Source: Bacteroidales bacterium
Lineage (GTDB): Bacteria; Bacteroidota; Bacteroidia; Bacteroidales; UBA932
Assembly: GCA_017471045.1 (NCBI GenBank)
Contig: JAFUWZ010000039.1
Location: forward strand, 1-56,446
Length of the DNA: 56,446 nucleotides
Direction: 5' to 3'
The notes under the pieces are model-generated. The model ran no database searches and was not told where the DNA came from. It saw nothing but the letters and a program-made list of their open reading frames with translations. Of the stretch, positions 25,921-34,844 are shown piece by piece (the first letter of the stretch is position 1; every line of letters starts with the position of its first letter). Position numbers and translations under genes: made by a program.

Positions 25921-27093
25921 TCAGGCCCTCCGAAGCAAGAGCACGTTTTCGACATGGCCCGTATGCGGGAACAGGTCGAAAGGGAAAGCGTCGGATGCAA
26001 GGCGATAGTGTCCGACGTGGGTTAGATAGGCAACGTCCCGGGCCTGCGTGGCCGGGTTGCAGCTGACATAGACGATCCGCTGCGGGCCGAGCTGCAAGAC
26101 CGAACGGAGGAAGTCCCTGTCGCAGCCGGCCCGCGGCGGATCCAGCATCAGCACATCGACCGGTTCCTCAAATGTGCGCAGGAATCCGCTCACGTCGGCA
26201 CAGCAGAAACGGGCGTTGCGGATCCCGTTCGCCCGGGCATTGGCCACGGCGTCCCGCACCGCATCCCCGTTGATCTCCACGCCGAGCACATCCGCCCGGA
26301 CCCCGCCGGAGACCGGATTCCGCTCCCGGTCAGCCAGGGAGGCAGCGGCCGAAAGCCCGATCGTCCCGATGCCGCAATAAGCGTCCAGCAGGCGCTCGTC
26401 CGGCCGGAACGCAGCCAGGGAAAGCGCCTGCGCGTAGAGGCGTTCCGTCTGGGAAGGATTGACCTGGTAGAAAGAACGGGCGCTGATCTTGTAACGCAGA
26501 CCCAGCAGTTCGTCTATGATGTATCCAGGGCCGAAAAGCACCTTCTCCCGGGGGCCCAGCACCACGCTGGTCTGCCGAGGCTGGATGTTCTGCACGACAG
26601 TCGCGATCTCAGGATGGGCTGCCCGCAGGGAAGACAGCAGTTCCCTCCGCCCGTGCATCAGTTCCTCCGAAGTCACCAGCACGACCATCACCTGCCCCGT
26701 CCGGACCCCGACCCGCAGCAGGACGTGCTTCAGCGTTCCGCCGAATCCGAAAGGCCTGATTTTCATCCTATTCAAAAGGCTCTCCAGGCTGCCCAGCACG
26801 CCATTCAGGTGCGGATCCTGAAGCAGACAGTCCGGCGTGGGGACGACCCGGTGCGACCATTCCTCATAGAGGCCGCAGACCACGCGCGTCCCCCGCATCG
26901 ACACGGCGGCGATCACCTTGTTGCGATAATGCCGGGGGTCCGCCATCCCGCACACCTCCCGTACCGGCAGGGACAGTCCCTCCGCCTGGAAGGCACGCGA
27001 GACGCTCTCCCGCTTGCGCAGCAACTGCTGTGCATAGGGGAGCGGCAAAAACTGGCAGGCGCCGCAGCGCGCGGATGAGGGGCAGTTCATCAT
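25921..27093 (-). CDS. 23S rRNA (uracil-C5)-methyltransferase, RlmD/RumA family
   Basis: About 390 residues from the ATG at 27093 (or the adjacent one at 27090). The N-terminal iron-sulfur ligands are present as CPSSARCGAC plus a later Cys in PTPDCLLQ, matching the RumA [4Fe-4S] pattern. The methyltransferase core has LLDAYCGIGTIGLSAA (SAM site), DVLMLDPPRAGCD and the catalytic VYVSCNPAT. The N-terminal TRAM domain is absent. An in-frame extension to 27246 is rejected because a TATTTTTG -7 box lies at 27110-27117. It is divergent from the LamG/PHP-like lipoprotein gene. Confidence 0.9.
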   Translation of the reverse strand: MMNCPSSARCGACQFLPLPYAQQLLRKRESVSRAFQAEGLSLPVREVCGMADPRHYRNKVIAAVSMRGTRVVCGLYEEWSHRVVPTPDCLLQDPHLNGVLGSLESLLNRMKIRPFGFGGTLKHVLLRVGVRTGQVMVVLVTSEELMHGRRELLSSLRAAHPEIATVVQNIQPRQTSVVLGPREKVLFGPGYIIDELLGLRYKISARSFYQVNPSQTERLYAQALSLAAFRPDERLLDAYCGIGTIGLSAAASLADRERNPVSGGVRADVLGVEINGDAVRDAVANARANGIRNARFCCADVSGFLRTFEEPVDVLMLDPPRAGCDRDFLRSVLQLGPQRIVYVSCNPATQARDVAYLTHVGHYRLASDAFPFDLFPHTGHVENVLLLRRA

Positions 27094-27109
27094 CTGGGCT
27101 TCTTTTGCA

Positions 27110-27117
27110 CAAAAATA
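27110..27117 (-). promoter_or_regulatory. -7 box of the rRNA methyltransferase gene
   Basis: The minus strand reads TATTTTTG, 16 bases before the ATG at 27093. A TTG lies 23 bases upstream, slightly beyond the usual spacing. Confidence 0.55.
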
Positions 27118-27191
27118 CAAACAGTTCCGCGGCTTTGGTGCAAGTCGTCCCATTTTTTTGTACATTCGCAGATATAAAAATCCCCCCTGCC

Positions 27192-28553
27192 ATGCGCCAC
27201 AAGTTTCTCCACTCCCTTCCCGCCATCCTCCTTCTCCTCGCAGCAAGCTGCCGCCCGACGGTCCCCTCCGCGCTCGACCTGGGTGCGGGAGACGGCTGGA
27301 CCTCGCAACAGTCTTTCGCTGATTTCGAGCTGAGCGGGCAGGCCCGCTGCTCGGAAGACGACCGGGCCCTCATCCGCATCTGCCAGCAGGCGGACTGCGC
27401 CGGCTACGAAGTCATCCTGCACAACGGTCCCATCGACGGCACGACCAAGACCGGCAGCCTTGCCCACGTGCGCAACCTCTACCGCTCCCTCGCCGCCGAC
27501 GGCGAATGGTTCGACTTCGACATCGCCCTGCGGGGCCGCAACATCGGTGTCCGCATCAACGGGACGGACGTCGTCTGTTATACGGAGCCGGAGAAGCCCT
27601 GGCGCGCACCCGGACACGAGGGTGAGCGCATCGCGCCCGGCCGCATCGCCCTGCAGGGACTCCAGGGGCGGGTGGAACTCCGCAACCTGATCCTCACTCC
27701 CCTGCCGGAAGGGACCAAGAATCCGGCCGATACCCTCGCGCCCGTCAATGAGCAGAAGGACGGCATCATCCGCCTCCAGCAGCGCGACTTCCCCGTCATC
27801 GACTACCACGTCCACCTCAAGGGCGACCTCACGAAGGAGATGGCCCACGCGATGTCGATGAACTACGGCATCAATTACGGCGTCGCACCCAATGCCGGCG
27901 AAGGCGGCGTCGGCCGCATGCTCGCCGACGATGCGGAGGTCTATGCCTACCACGACGAGATCAGCGGGGAGCCCTTCCTGTTCGGCGTACAAGGAGAAGG
28001 ACGGAAATGGACGCAGACCTTCTCCCCCGAGGCCCTGGGCATCTTCGAATACCTCTTCACCGACGCGATGACGATCATCGACCACAAGGGGCGCAACTCC
28101 CGCATCTACCGGCCTGAGGAAGTACACTTCGACGGAATCAGCCGGCAGCAGTACATGGACCACCTGGTCGGGCAGACCGTGCTGATCCTGACCAACGAAC
28201 CGGCCGACATCTATGCCAATCCGACTTTCCTGCCGGGCGTGCTGCAGGCCGAATACGAGGCCTTGTGGACGCCGGAACGCGTGGACAAGATCCTCGACGT
28301 GCTGGAAAAGTACCACATCGCCCTGGAGATCAATCCGCGCTACAAGATCCCCTCTTTCGACATCATCCGCAAGGCCAAGGCCCGCGGGATCAAGTTCACC
28401 TTCGGGACCAACAATGTCGATTCCCGCTTCGGACGGCTGGAATACGCCCTCGAAGCCATCGAGGCCTGCGGTCTGGCGCCCGGGGATATCTGGTTCCCGT
28501 CCATGAGCATCCGGAGCACCCGTCCCACCGTCATTTATAACCACTTTGAATAA
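27192..28553 (+). CDS. Lipoprotein with LamG/3-keto-disaccharide-hydrolase-like and PHP-like domains
   Basis: 453 residues from the ATG at 27192. The signal ends at Cys20 (LLAASC). Residues 30-175 resemble the DUF1080 3-keto-disaccharide hydrolase / LamG fold, ending in the typical GRIALQGLQGRVELRNLILTP. Residues 195-453 look like a PHP-type or amidohydrolase-like TIM barrel: FPVIDYHVHLKGD supplies a metal-binding HxH, EINPRYKIPS and FTFGTNNVDS supply further candidate ligands. The upstream -7 is weak (TACATTCG at 27161-27168). The PfkB gene follows after ten bases, so a sugar may be released outside and phosphorylated inside. Catalysis by either domain is not shown. Confidence 0.75.
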   Translation: MRHKFLHSLPAILLLLAASCRPTVPSALDLGAGDGWTSQQSFADFELSGQARCSEDDRALIRICQQADCAGYEVILHNGPIDGTTKTGSLAHVRNLYRSLAADGEWFDFDIALRGRNIGVRINGTDVVCYTEPEKPWRAPGHEGERIAPGRIALQGLQGRVELRNLILTPLPEGTKNPADTLAPVNEQKDGIIRLQQRDFPVIDYHVHLKGDLTKEMAHAMSMNYGINYGVAPNAGEGGVGRMLADDAEVYAYHDEISGEPFLFGVQGEGRKWTQTFSPEALGIFEYLFTDAMTIIDHKGRNSRIYRPEEVHFDGISRQQYMDHLVGQTVLILTNEPADIYANPTFLPGVLQAEYEALWTPERVDKILDVLEKYHIALEINPRYKIPSFDIIRKAKARGIKFTFGTNNVDSRFGRLEYALEAIEACGLAPGDIWFPSMSIRSTRPTVIYNHFE

Positions 28554-28563
28554 TCCCCCGTTT

Positions 28564-29523
28564 ATGAAAATCGTAGGAATCGGCGAGACCGTTCTCGACA
28601 TCGTCCTCCGGGACGGACGGGCCCAGGCCGCCGTGCCGGGCGGTTCCACCTTCAATGCCATGATTTCCCTCGGCCGGACCCTTGGCCGCCGGCACCCGGA
28701 CATACCGCTGCTGATGGTGACGCAGACGGGCGACGATGCGGTATCGGACCTGGTCCTCGGGTTCATGGAGCGCAACGGCATCCGGGGTGACGGAGTCGTA
28801 CGCACACCGGGCCAGAGCACCTTGTCCCTGGCAATGCTCAACGCGCACGGAAATGCCCGGTATGAATTTTTCCGGGACAGGGACCTGCCGGCCTTCCAAG
28901 CGCCGGACATCCCCTTCGGAGCCGATGATTTCGTCCTGTTCGGTTCCTTTTTCGCCATCAGTCCCGAGACACGGGAGCAGGCCCGCCTGCTGGTGCGCCG
29001 GGCCCGGGAATCCGGTGCGACGGTCTATTACGACATCAATTTCCGCAAGAACCATAACGCAGCGGACTCCCTGCCGCAGATCGAGGAGAACATCGCGCTG
29101 AGCACGATCGTACGCGGCTCGTCGGAGGACATCGAGGCCTTGTACGGCACAGACGATGCCGCAGCCGTCTATGCACGCCATATCGCGCCGCGGTGCCCCC
29201 ATTTCATCTGTACTCGTGGCGCCCGCGAGACGGAAGTGTTTTCGCCGGGGGTCCACTTGCATTTCCCCGTGCCGCAGGACACAGCGGTCGTTTCGACGAT
29301 CGGTGCCGGCGACAACTTCAACGCCGGCACGCTCTTCGCCCTTGTAACGGCGCAGTCCCCCAAAGGGGTAAAAACTCCTGCTGCACCGACAGCACCGGCC
29401 ACCGGACCGGCCCTGAGCGGGAGCGACTGGCAGCGGATCGTGCCCGTCGCCCACGCGTTCAGTGCCAACGTCGTCGCCAGTCTCTACAACTACGTGGACC
29501 CGGGCTTCGACCCCGGCGCATAA
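28564..29523 (+). CDS. PfkB-family carbohydrate kinase
   Basis: 319 residues from the ATG at 28564; an in-frame TTG at 28546 overlaps the previous gene and is not favoured. The N-terminal PfkB signature GGSTFNAMISLGR is at 27-39, and the anion-hole/catalytic motif GAGDNFNAG is at 247-255 with Asp250 as base. It phosphorylates a sugar or nucleoside in the cytosol; YYDINFRKN at 155-163 fits the fructokinase/ribokinase branch. A Pro/Ala/Thr-rich insert (about 264-282) after the catalytic motif is unusual. It is the second gene of a two-gene operon and is followed by a strong hairpin. Confidence 0.9.
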   Translation: MKIVGIGETVLDIVLRDGRAQAAVPGGSTFNAMISLGRTLGRRHPDIPLLMVTQTGDDAVSDLVLGFMERNGIRGDGVVRTPGQSTLSLAMLNAHGNARYEFFRDRDLPAFQAPDIPFGADDFVLFGSFFAISPETREQARLLVRRARESGATVYYDINFRKNHNAADSLPQIEENIALSTIVRGSSEDIEALYGTDDAAAVYARHIAPRCPHFICTRGARETEVFSPGVHLHFPVPQDTAVVSTIGAGDNFNAGTLFALVTAQSPKGVKTPAAPTAPATGPALSGSDWQRIVPVAHAFSANVVASLYNYVDPGFDPGA

Positions 29524-29555
29524 AAAACTGACCGGAGCTTTCCGCTCCGGTCAGT
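29522..29555 (-). terminator. Terminator between PfkB gene and GH78 gene
   Basis: A perfect 12-bp stem ACTGACCGGAGC / GCTCCGGTCAGT with a 5-base loop (29527-29555). Six A precede it on the plus strand, so the T-run is on the minus strand and serves the GH78 gene ending at 29570. It may also stall rightward transcription after the kinase stop. Confidence 0.85.
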
Positions 29556-29569
29556 CCTCAAAACAACAC

Positions 29570-32182
29570 TTATCTTTTCACTTGGTACGTGCCGGCTGCG
29601 TATTCTTTCGCTTCCGACTCACCCGGCAGCGTCACCGAAGCCGTCGCGCCCTCCGGGATCGTGAAGTCCCAGATCCACTGGTCGCCTTCGTAGCGCCAGG
29701 CGCTCTTGATCAGGCCGGCGGCGGACTTGTACTCCGCCTCGACATGGCCGAGCCGTTTGTCCGGAACGGGCTTCATCACGATATGCCGGAAACCGGGCTG
29801 CGCCGCATCCGAAGCGATACCGGCCACCGTCTTCCAGATCCAGGCACAGACGGATCCGTAGGCATAGTGGTTGAAGCTGTTCATGCCCCGCGGACCCATG
29901 CCGGACTCGAGGGTATAGCTGTTCCAGCGCTCCCAGATCGTAGTCGCGCCATTGTCGATCGAGTAGATCCAGCTCGGATTCTTCCGCTGGAACAAAAGCT
30001 CATACGCGATATCCGCCATGCCGTTCTCCGTCAGGACATCCATCAGGATCGAGGTACCGAGGAAACCGGTCTGCAGGCAGTTGTCATGATCCACGAAGTT
30101 CTGGCGCAGGCGCGCGCACATCGCTTCCTCGGCCTCCCCTTCCACCAGGCCATTTTTCAGGGCGAAGAGAGCCGGCGTCTGCATGGTATTGAGGATGTCG
30201 GTCTTGAAGGTCCCGTCAGGATGGAGGAAGGTCTCTTTCAAATAGGCCTTGGCCGCATCGACCATGTCCTGATAAGGAGCTGCGTCGCGCCCCGTCGCAG
30301 CCGCCATGTCGCGCATCATCCCGGCATCGATCGCCCAGTAGGAGGCGCTCAGATAGCTCCAGTAAGTAATGGCTTCCGGCAGGGGGCCGAGGCGTCTGCC
30401 GTTGGCATCCTTGGCGAAGGCACGGCCGCTGCAGCTCTCGAGCGGCTCATAACCGACCCAGTCACCCCACTGGTAGTTGCCGTTCTCGGCCGCAAGCGTG
30501 GAGTGGTCATATTTGGTCTCGTTGATGTGGTTCATGAAGCGGACCATCGCATCCCAGTTCTCCTCCACAATCGAAGGATCGCCGAACTGCTTCCACACCG
30601 TCCAGGGGACGATGATACCGGCATCGGCCCATCCGAGACGCATCATCGAAGTCGGTTCGGCACCGTACTGCGCCAGCGGGGCGACCCCCGGGAAAGCACC
30701 GGTCTCCGACTGGGTGTCGCGCATGTCGCGCATCCACTTGTGGAAGAAAGCGTCGGTGTTGGCAAAGAAGGTTCCCGTCTCCGTAAACACCTGCGTATCG
30801 GCCGTCCAGCCCAGGCGCTCGTCGCGCTGCGGGCAATCCGTCGGGACGGAGAGATAGTTGGAGCGCTGGCCCCAGACTGTGTTGGATATCAACTTGTTGA
30901 CCAGTTCGTCGCCCGTCGTGATGACACCCGTCTCCAGATGCTGGGCGATGGAAGTCACCGGGATGGACTCCACGCTACGGATCCGGACCTCACCGGTCGC
31001 GGTGACCGAGATGAGGCGGTAACCGAAGAACGTGCACTGCGGCTGATAGGCGACGAAGTCCTTCTTCCCGGCAAAGATATAATTCAAGCGGAGACCTTTC
31101 TCGTAAGTACGAAGATTCCGGCGGTGGACACTGCCTTCGGGGCCGTCCATGCCGCGGGACTCGGCGCCGTTGCCGTCGTTGAGCAGCTCGCCAGGCAGGC
31201 AGGTCAGTTCCGTTCCCTCTTCCGCCCGGAAGACGAAGGACGGCACGGCAGCCGCATTCTGGCCGAAATCGACGACCAGGGTCTCGCCTGGCTTGAGCAG
31301 GATCTCCTCACCGGGTTTGTACTCCCGCTGGATCAAGACCGTACCATATTCGACCTCATCCTTGACTTCCGACTCCTTGGCGCCGCTCACGCCCTCCCAG
31401 ACATAGGTCCGGACGGGCTTCAGGGCCAGATCCTTGCGCAGATAGACCTCCGCGCCCTCGGAAGGAAGGATCTCCCCGGCAAACTCGGTGTTCACTTCCG
31501 GGGCGGAGAGTTTCTCGGGCGCAGCGTCTCCCGAAGGGATCCGCGCATCATAAGCTTCGCCGTCGAAGATGCCGGCATGGGTGACGGGACCGGCGATTCC
31601 GGCCTGCCAGTGCTCGGTATCCGTGCCGAAACAAGCCGTCGTACCGTCGGCATAAGTCAGCTGCAGGACGCCACGGAAGGCGCACTTCTTACCGATCATG
31701 CCCTCGTGGCCACCGGGCGTGACGATCTTGTCTGCCCACCAGCCCGGCGTGACCTGCACGGAAAGGACATTCTCCTGCCCCGCCCTTCTGGCGACAGCCT
31801 CCGTCACATCATACGTAAAGGAACGCTTGGTCTTGGCATAATGCGTAAAACCGGGTTTGAGGAATTCCTCCCCGACCGGCAAGCCGTTGACATACAACTG
31901 ATAGACGCCCAGTCCCGCCGTCATCCACCGGGCCGACTTGACCGGCTTTTCATTCCGGACGACAGAGCGGAACCAGCTGGCGCCGTCCGCGGCGCGGAAG
32001 ACCTCGGAAGCCTTGCCGGTCACCACCGGCGCATCCACGACGGAGATCCATTCTGAGGTGTCCCACAAGGAAGCATCCAGCGCATCGGTCCGGGTACCGA
32101 CTGAGGCAGGGGCTGAATGGGTACAGGAAATCAGGGAAAGAAGCATCCCGGCACATGCGACAATAAGTCCAAACTTTTTCAT
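29570..32182 (-). CDS. Alpha-L-rhamnosidase-like glycoside hydrolase, GH78, lipoprotein
   Basis: 870 residues from the ATG at 32182; the upstream extension lies inside the GH109 gene and is rejected. The signal ends in LLSLISC, so it is a lipoprotein. The layout is that of GH78: N-terminal beta-sandwich domains, then the (alpha/alpha)6 barrel with CPQRDERLGWTADTQVF and ATTIWERWNSYTLESGMG, whose acidic residues are the expected catalytic ones, and a C-terminal beta domain. It should remove terminal rhamnose from glycans or plant glycosides. It starts 23 bases after the GH109 stop, so the two form an operon, and it ends at a strong terminator. Confidence 0.93.
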   Translation of the reverse strand: MKKFGLIVACAGMLLSLISCTHSAPASVGTRTDALDASLWDTSEWISVVDAPVVTGKASEVFRAADGASWFRSVVRNEKPVKSARWMTAGLGVYQLYVNGLPVGEEFLKPGFTHYAKTKRSFTYDVTEAVARRAGQENVLSVQVTPGWWADKIVTPGGHEGMIGKKCAFRGVLQLTYADGTTACFGTDTEHWQAGIAGPVTHAGIFDGEAYDARIPSGDAAPEKLSAPEVNTEFAGEILPSEGAEVYLRKDLALKPVRTYVWEGVSGAKESEVKDEVEYGTVLIQREYKPGEEILLKPGETLVVDFGQNAAAVPSFVFRAEEGTELTCLPGELLNDGNGAESRGMDGPEGSVHRRNLRTYEKGLRLNYIFAGKKDFVAYQPQCTFFGYRLISVTATGEVRIRSVESIPVTSIAQHLETGVITTGDELVNKLISNTVWGQRSNYLSVPTDCPQRDERLGWTADTQVFTETGTFFANTDAFFHKWMRDMRDTQSETGAFPGVAPLAQYGAEPTSMMRLGWADAGIIVPWTVWKQFGDPSIVEENWDAMVRFMNHINETKYDHSTLAAENGNYQWGDWVGYEPLESCSGRAFAKDANGRRLGPLPEAITYWSYLSASYWAIDAGMMRDMAAATGRDAAPYQDMVDAAKAYLKETFLHPDGTFKTDILNTMQTPALFALKNGLVEGEAEEAMCARLRQNFVDHDNCLQTGFLGTSILMDVLTENGMADIAYELLFQRKNPSWIYSIDNGATTIWERWNSYTLESGMGPRGMNSFNHYAYGSVCAWIWKTVAGIASDAAQPGFRHIVMKPVPDKRLGHVEAEYKSAAGLIKSAWRYEGDQWIWDFTIPEGATASVTLPGESEAKEYAAGTYQVKR

Positions 32183-32205
32183 ATAAGTCACATTAAAACA
32201 ATCTA

Positions 32206-33603
32206 TTATTCGACGTAAGCATGGTGATAGCCCTGGATCTTGCCCTGGCCGCCGCGGGTGAAGTCCGGGACCTCGACGGGGGCGTTGCCGCGCTCGATCG
32301 AGAGGGCGGACAGCGGACCGACGCAGCACCACTCCGCCAGGTCATACACATCCATGTCCAGCGGCAGGCCATGGTTCAGGCAGTAAATCAGGCGATAGTC
32401 CATCATGAAATCCATGCCGCCGTGGCCGCCGACCGCCTTGGCGACTTCACCGATTTCCTTGACCAGCGGATGCGTGTAGGCCTGGACGAGCTGTTCATAC
32501 TGCTCGGGACTGAGATAGGAATCGCCGTCGTACCGGGCCGGCACGTCCACGACGTCCCGGATCTTTTCCGGCACGAAGGAATAGCCGGGACGCGGATACT
32601 TGTTCGCAAAACCCTTCGTCCCGACGATCTGATACATCCGGTTGTAGGGACGTGGCGTCATCACGCCATGCTGGATCTGGATCGTGCGGCCCCGGGCCGT
32701 GCGGATCATCGTCATCGTATGGTCGGCATTGGCGAACGCATCCGGATCAGCGATCTCGGGATGCAGCTTACGGACGGTCTGGGGCCCTGTAATCGCCTCC
32801 GTATCCATCGAGACCAGGGTCTTGAGCTGGTCGCCGCGATGGATGTCGAACACCTGGCAGACAGGGCCGAAGCCATGCGTGGGGTAGACGTCGCCCTTGT
32901 GGGTGCGGTTGAATTCCAGCCGCCAGTTGTCCCAGTACTCATGCCAGAACGGAGTCAGGCAGTGGATATAAGCGCCCTCGCCGTGGTAGATTTCGCCGAA
33001 GAGACCGTGCTGGGCCATATTGAGCGTCGTCAGCTCATAGAAGTCGTAACAGCAGTTTTCCAGCATCATGCAATGCTTGCGCGTGCGCTCGGAAGTGTTG
33101 ATCAGATCCCAGATCTCCTCCATCGAGGTCGCGGCAGGGACTTCGATCGCCACATGCTTGCCATGCTCCATCGCATACAAAGCCACCGGAGCATGATGGA
33201 CCCAGTCCGTACAGATATAGACCAGGTCGATGTCATCCCGTTCACAAAGCTGCTTGTACACCTCCGTATCGCCATAATAGGCTGCCGCAGCCGGCATTCC
33301 GGCCGCTTCGACTCTTGCCTGCGCCTTGTCAACGCACTCCTTGCGCACGTCGCAAAGGGCGGTGATCCGGGCTGTGGGCAGATGGAGATAGCGGTCGATA
33401 GCCCCGCTTCCGCGCATGCCCAGGCCGACGAAGCCGACCCGGACGGTATCGATGGGCGGCGCCGCAAAAGCAAGCATATCGGTCTGCCCGGAGGGGCGCT
33501 TGGGGACGTCTACACGGATCGGACCGGATTCCGCCTGTTTGCAGCCGGCAAGCAGGAGCAGAGAAAAGCTGAAGATCAGAAGTAAGGTTTTTCTCATAAG
33601 CAT
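32206..33603 (-). CDS. GH109-type NAD-dependent glycosidase lipoprotein (Gfo/Idh/MocA fold)
   Basis: 465 residues (an internal ATG at 33597 is an alternative start). The signal ends in LLLLAGC. The Rossmann motif GFVGLGMRGSGAID and the GKHVAIEVPAA segment, together with VYICTDWVHHAPVA and YPTHGFGPVCQ, are those of GH109, whose founding member is an alpha-N-acetylgalactosaminidase working by NAD-dependent redox elimination. It would act outside the cytoplasm with a tightly held NAD. It heads an operon with the GH78 gene and is divergent from a hexosamine-1-kinase-like gene, which supports action on N-acetylgalactosamine-containing glycans such as mucin. Confidence 0.88.
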   Translation of the reverse strand: MLMRKTLLLIFSFSLLLLAGCKQAESGPIRVDVPKRPSGQTDMLAFAAPPIDTVRVGFVGLGMRGSGAIDRYLHLPTARITALCDVRKECVDKAQARVEAAGMPAAAAYYGDTEVYKQLCERDDIDLVYICTDWVHHAPVALYAMEHGKHVAIEVPAATSMEEIWDLINTSERTRKHCMMLENCCYDFYELTTLNMAQHGLFGEIYHGEGAYIHCLTPFWHEYWDNWRLEFNRTHKGDVYPTHGFGPVCQVFDIHRGDQLKTLVSMDTEAITGPQTVRKLHPEIADPDAFANADHTMTMIRTARGRTIQIQHGVMTPRPYNRMYQIVGTKGFANKYPRPGYSFVPEKIRDVVDVPARYDGDSYLSPEQYEQLVQAYTHPLVKEIGEVAKAVGGHGGMDFMMDYRLIYCLNHGLPLDMDVYDLAEWCCVGPLSALSIERGNAPVEVPDFTRGGQGKIQGYHHAYVE

Positions 33604-33716
33604 ATATCATTAAACTTTCAAAAGATGTTTTTTCGCATCATCAGATCGCGTCGGGGGACTAAGGCCGACTGTTCATAACAATTGTTTCAGCCGCTCCAAG
33701 ATACGAATTTTTTATG

Positions 33717-33724
33717 TAAATTTG
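33717..33724 (+). promoter_or_regulatory. -7 box of the hexosamine-kinase-like gene
   Basis: TAAATTTG matches TAnnTTTG, 23 bases before the ATG at 33748. It lies in the 144-base divergent spacer shared with the GH109 operon. Confidence 0.6.
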
Positions 33725-33747
33725 AACGATTAATCCTACAAAACGAC

Positions 33748-34833
33748 ATGAACAGACTCATCCAACTCGCGTCCCATTTCGCCGTCGATGGGACGATCGC
33801 CGCAGTCAAGCCCCTCGGCGAAGGCTTTATCAATGATACCTACACGGTGACCCTTGCGGGCGAAACCGAACCCCGATACATCCTCCAGCGGAAAAACCAC
33901 ATGGTCTTTCCGGACGTTCCGGCGATGATGGACAACATCGACCGGGTCACCCGTTACATCAAGACCAAGGTCCACGATCCGCTCCGCCAGACGCTGACGA
34001 TCGTCCCGGCCAAGGACGGAAAACTTTATTACAAGCAGCGGAACGGCAACTTCTGGGCGATGACGCTCTTCATCCGCGGCACGATGAGTTATACCCAGGC
34101 GGATTCCCCCGAAATCGCCTATCAGGGCGGCCTGGGCCTGGGTCAGTTCCACTGGCAGGTGGACGGATTCGGCGAGCCGCTCACCGAAGTGATCAAGGGC
34201 TTCCACAACATCCGCTGGCGTTTCCGGCAGTGGGACGAAGCCCTCGCGCGCAATGCCGCCGGCCGCGTCAAGGACCTCCGGGAAGAGATCGGTTGGATCG
34301 AGTCCCGCCGCGAGAAAATGCTCGCGTTCTGGAATCTTTTCGAGACGGGTGTCATCCCCTGCCGCGTCACGCACAACGACACCAAGATCAGCAATTTCCT
34401 TTTCAATGCCGACGACCGGTCCCTGCTTTGCGCCATCGACTTGGATACGCTGATGTCCTCGACCCTCCTCAACGATACGGGCGACGCGCTGCGTTCCTAT
34501 ACCAATACGGGAGAAGAAGACGACCGCGACCTGAACAAGGTCTCGATGAGTATCCGGATGTTCCAGGCCTACATGGAAGGTTATCTCTCGATGATGAAGG
34601 GCAAACTGGCCGGATCCGAGATCGAATACCTGGCGTTCAGCGGCCTGTACATCACCTATGAGCAGGTCCTCCGCTTCCTGATGGACTACATCGACGGCGA
34701 CACCTATTACAAAATCAAATATCCGGAGCACAACCTCGTGCGCACCCGCGCCCAGTATAAGCTCCTGACCAGCATGGAAGCCCAACTGAACGAAATGAAC
34801 GCCATCGTCCGGCGGCTGGTCGCGCTGAAATAG
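33748..34833 (+). CDS. N-acetylhexosamine 1-kinase-like aminoglycoside phosphotransferase-fold kinase
   Basis: 361 residues from the ATG at 33748. The kinase core shows the catalytic loop HNDTKISN (209-216, catalytic Asp211) and the metal-binding Asp in CAIDLDTL (231). The GEGFINDTYTV start resembles the nucleotide loop of NahK-type anomeric kinases that phosphorylate GalNAc and GlcNAc. It is cytosolic. Location opposite GH109 suggests it makes hexosamine-1-phosphate from released GalNAc. Specificity is inferred from context; other small-molecule kinases share this fold. Confidence 0.75.
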   Translation: MNRLIQLASHFAVDGTIAAVKPLGEGFINDTYTVTLAGETEPRYILQRKNHMVFPDVPAMMDNIDRVTRYIKTKVHDPLRQTLTIVPAKDGKLYYKQRNGNFWAMTLFIRGTMSYTQADSPEIAYQGGLGLGQFHWQVDGFGEPLTEVIKGFHNIRWRFRQWDEALARNAAGRVKDLREEIGWIESRREKMLAFWNLFETGVIPCRVTHNDTKISNFLFNADDRSLLCAIDLDTLMSSTLLNDTGDALRSYTNTGEEDDRDLNKVSMSIRMFQAYMEGYLSMMKGKLAGSEIEYLAFSGLYITYEQVLRFLMDYIDGDTYYKIKYPEHNLVRTRAQYKLLTSMEAQLNEMNAIVRRLVALK

Positions 34834-34844
34834 GAGGCCGTGCC

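Noticed and set aside
27090-28958. A 622-codon minus-strand frame opposite the LamG/PHP and kinase genes
   Set aside because: Covers two convincing rightward genes in antisense and has shadow-like composition.
29462-32056. An 864-codon open frame on the plus strand, antisense to the GH78 gene
   Set aside because: High GC leaves long stop-free antisense frames. Its product is Arg/Ala/His/Asp-rich low-sense sequence, while the minus strand encodes a clear GH78 protein.
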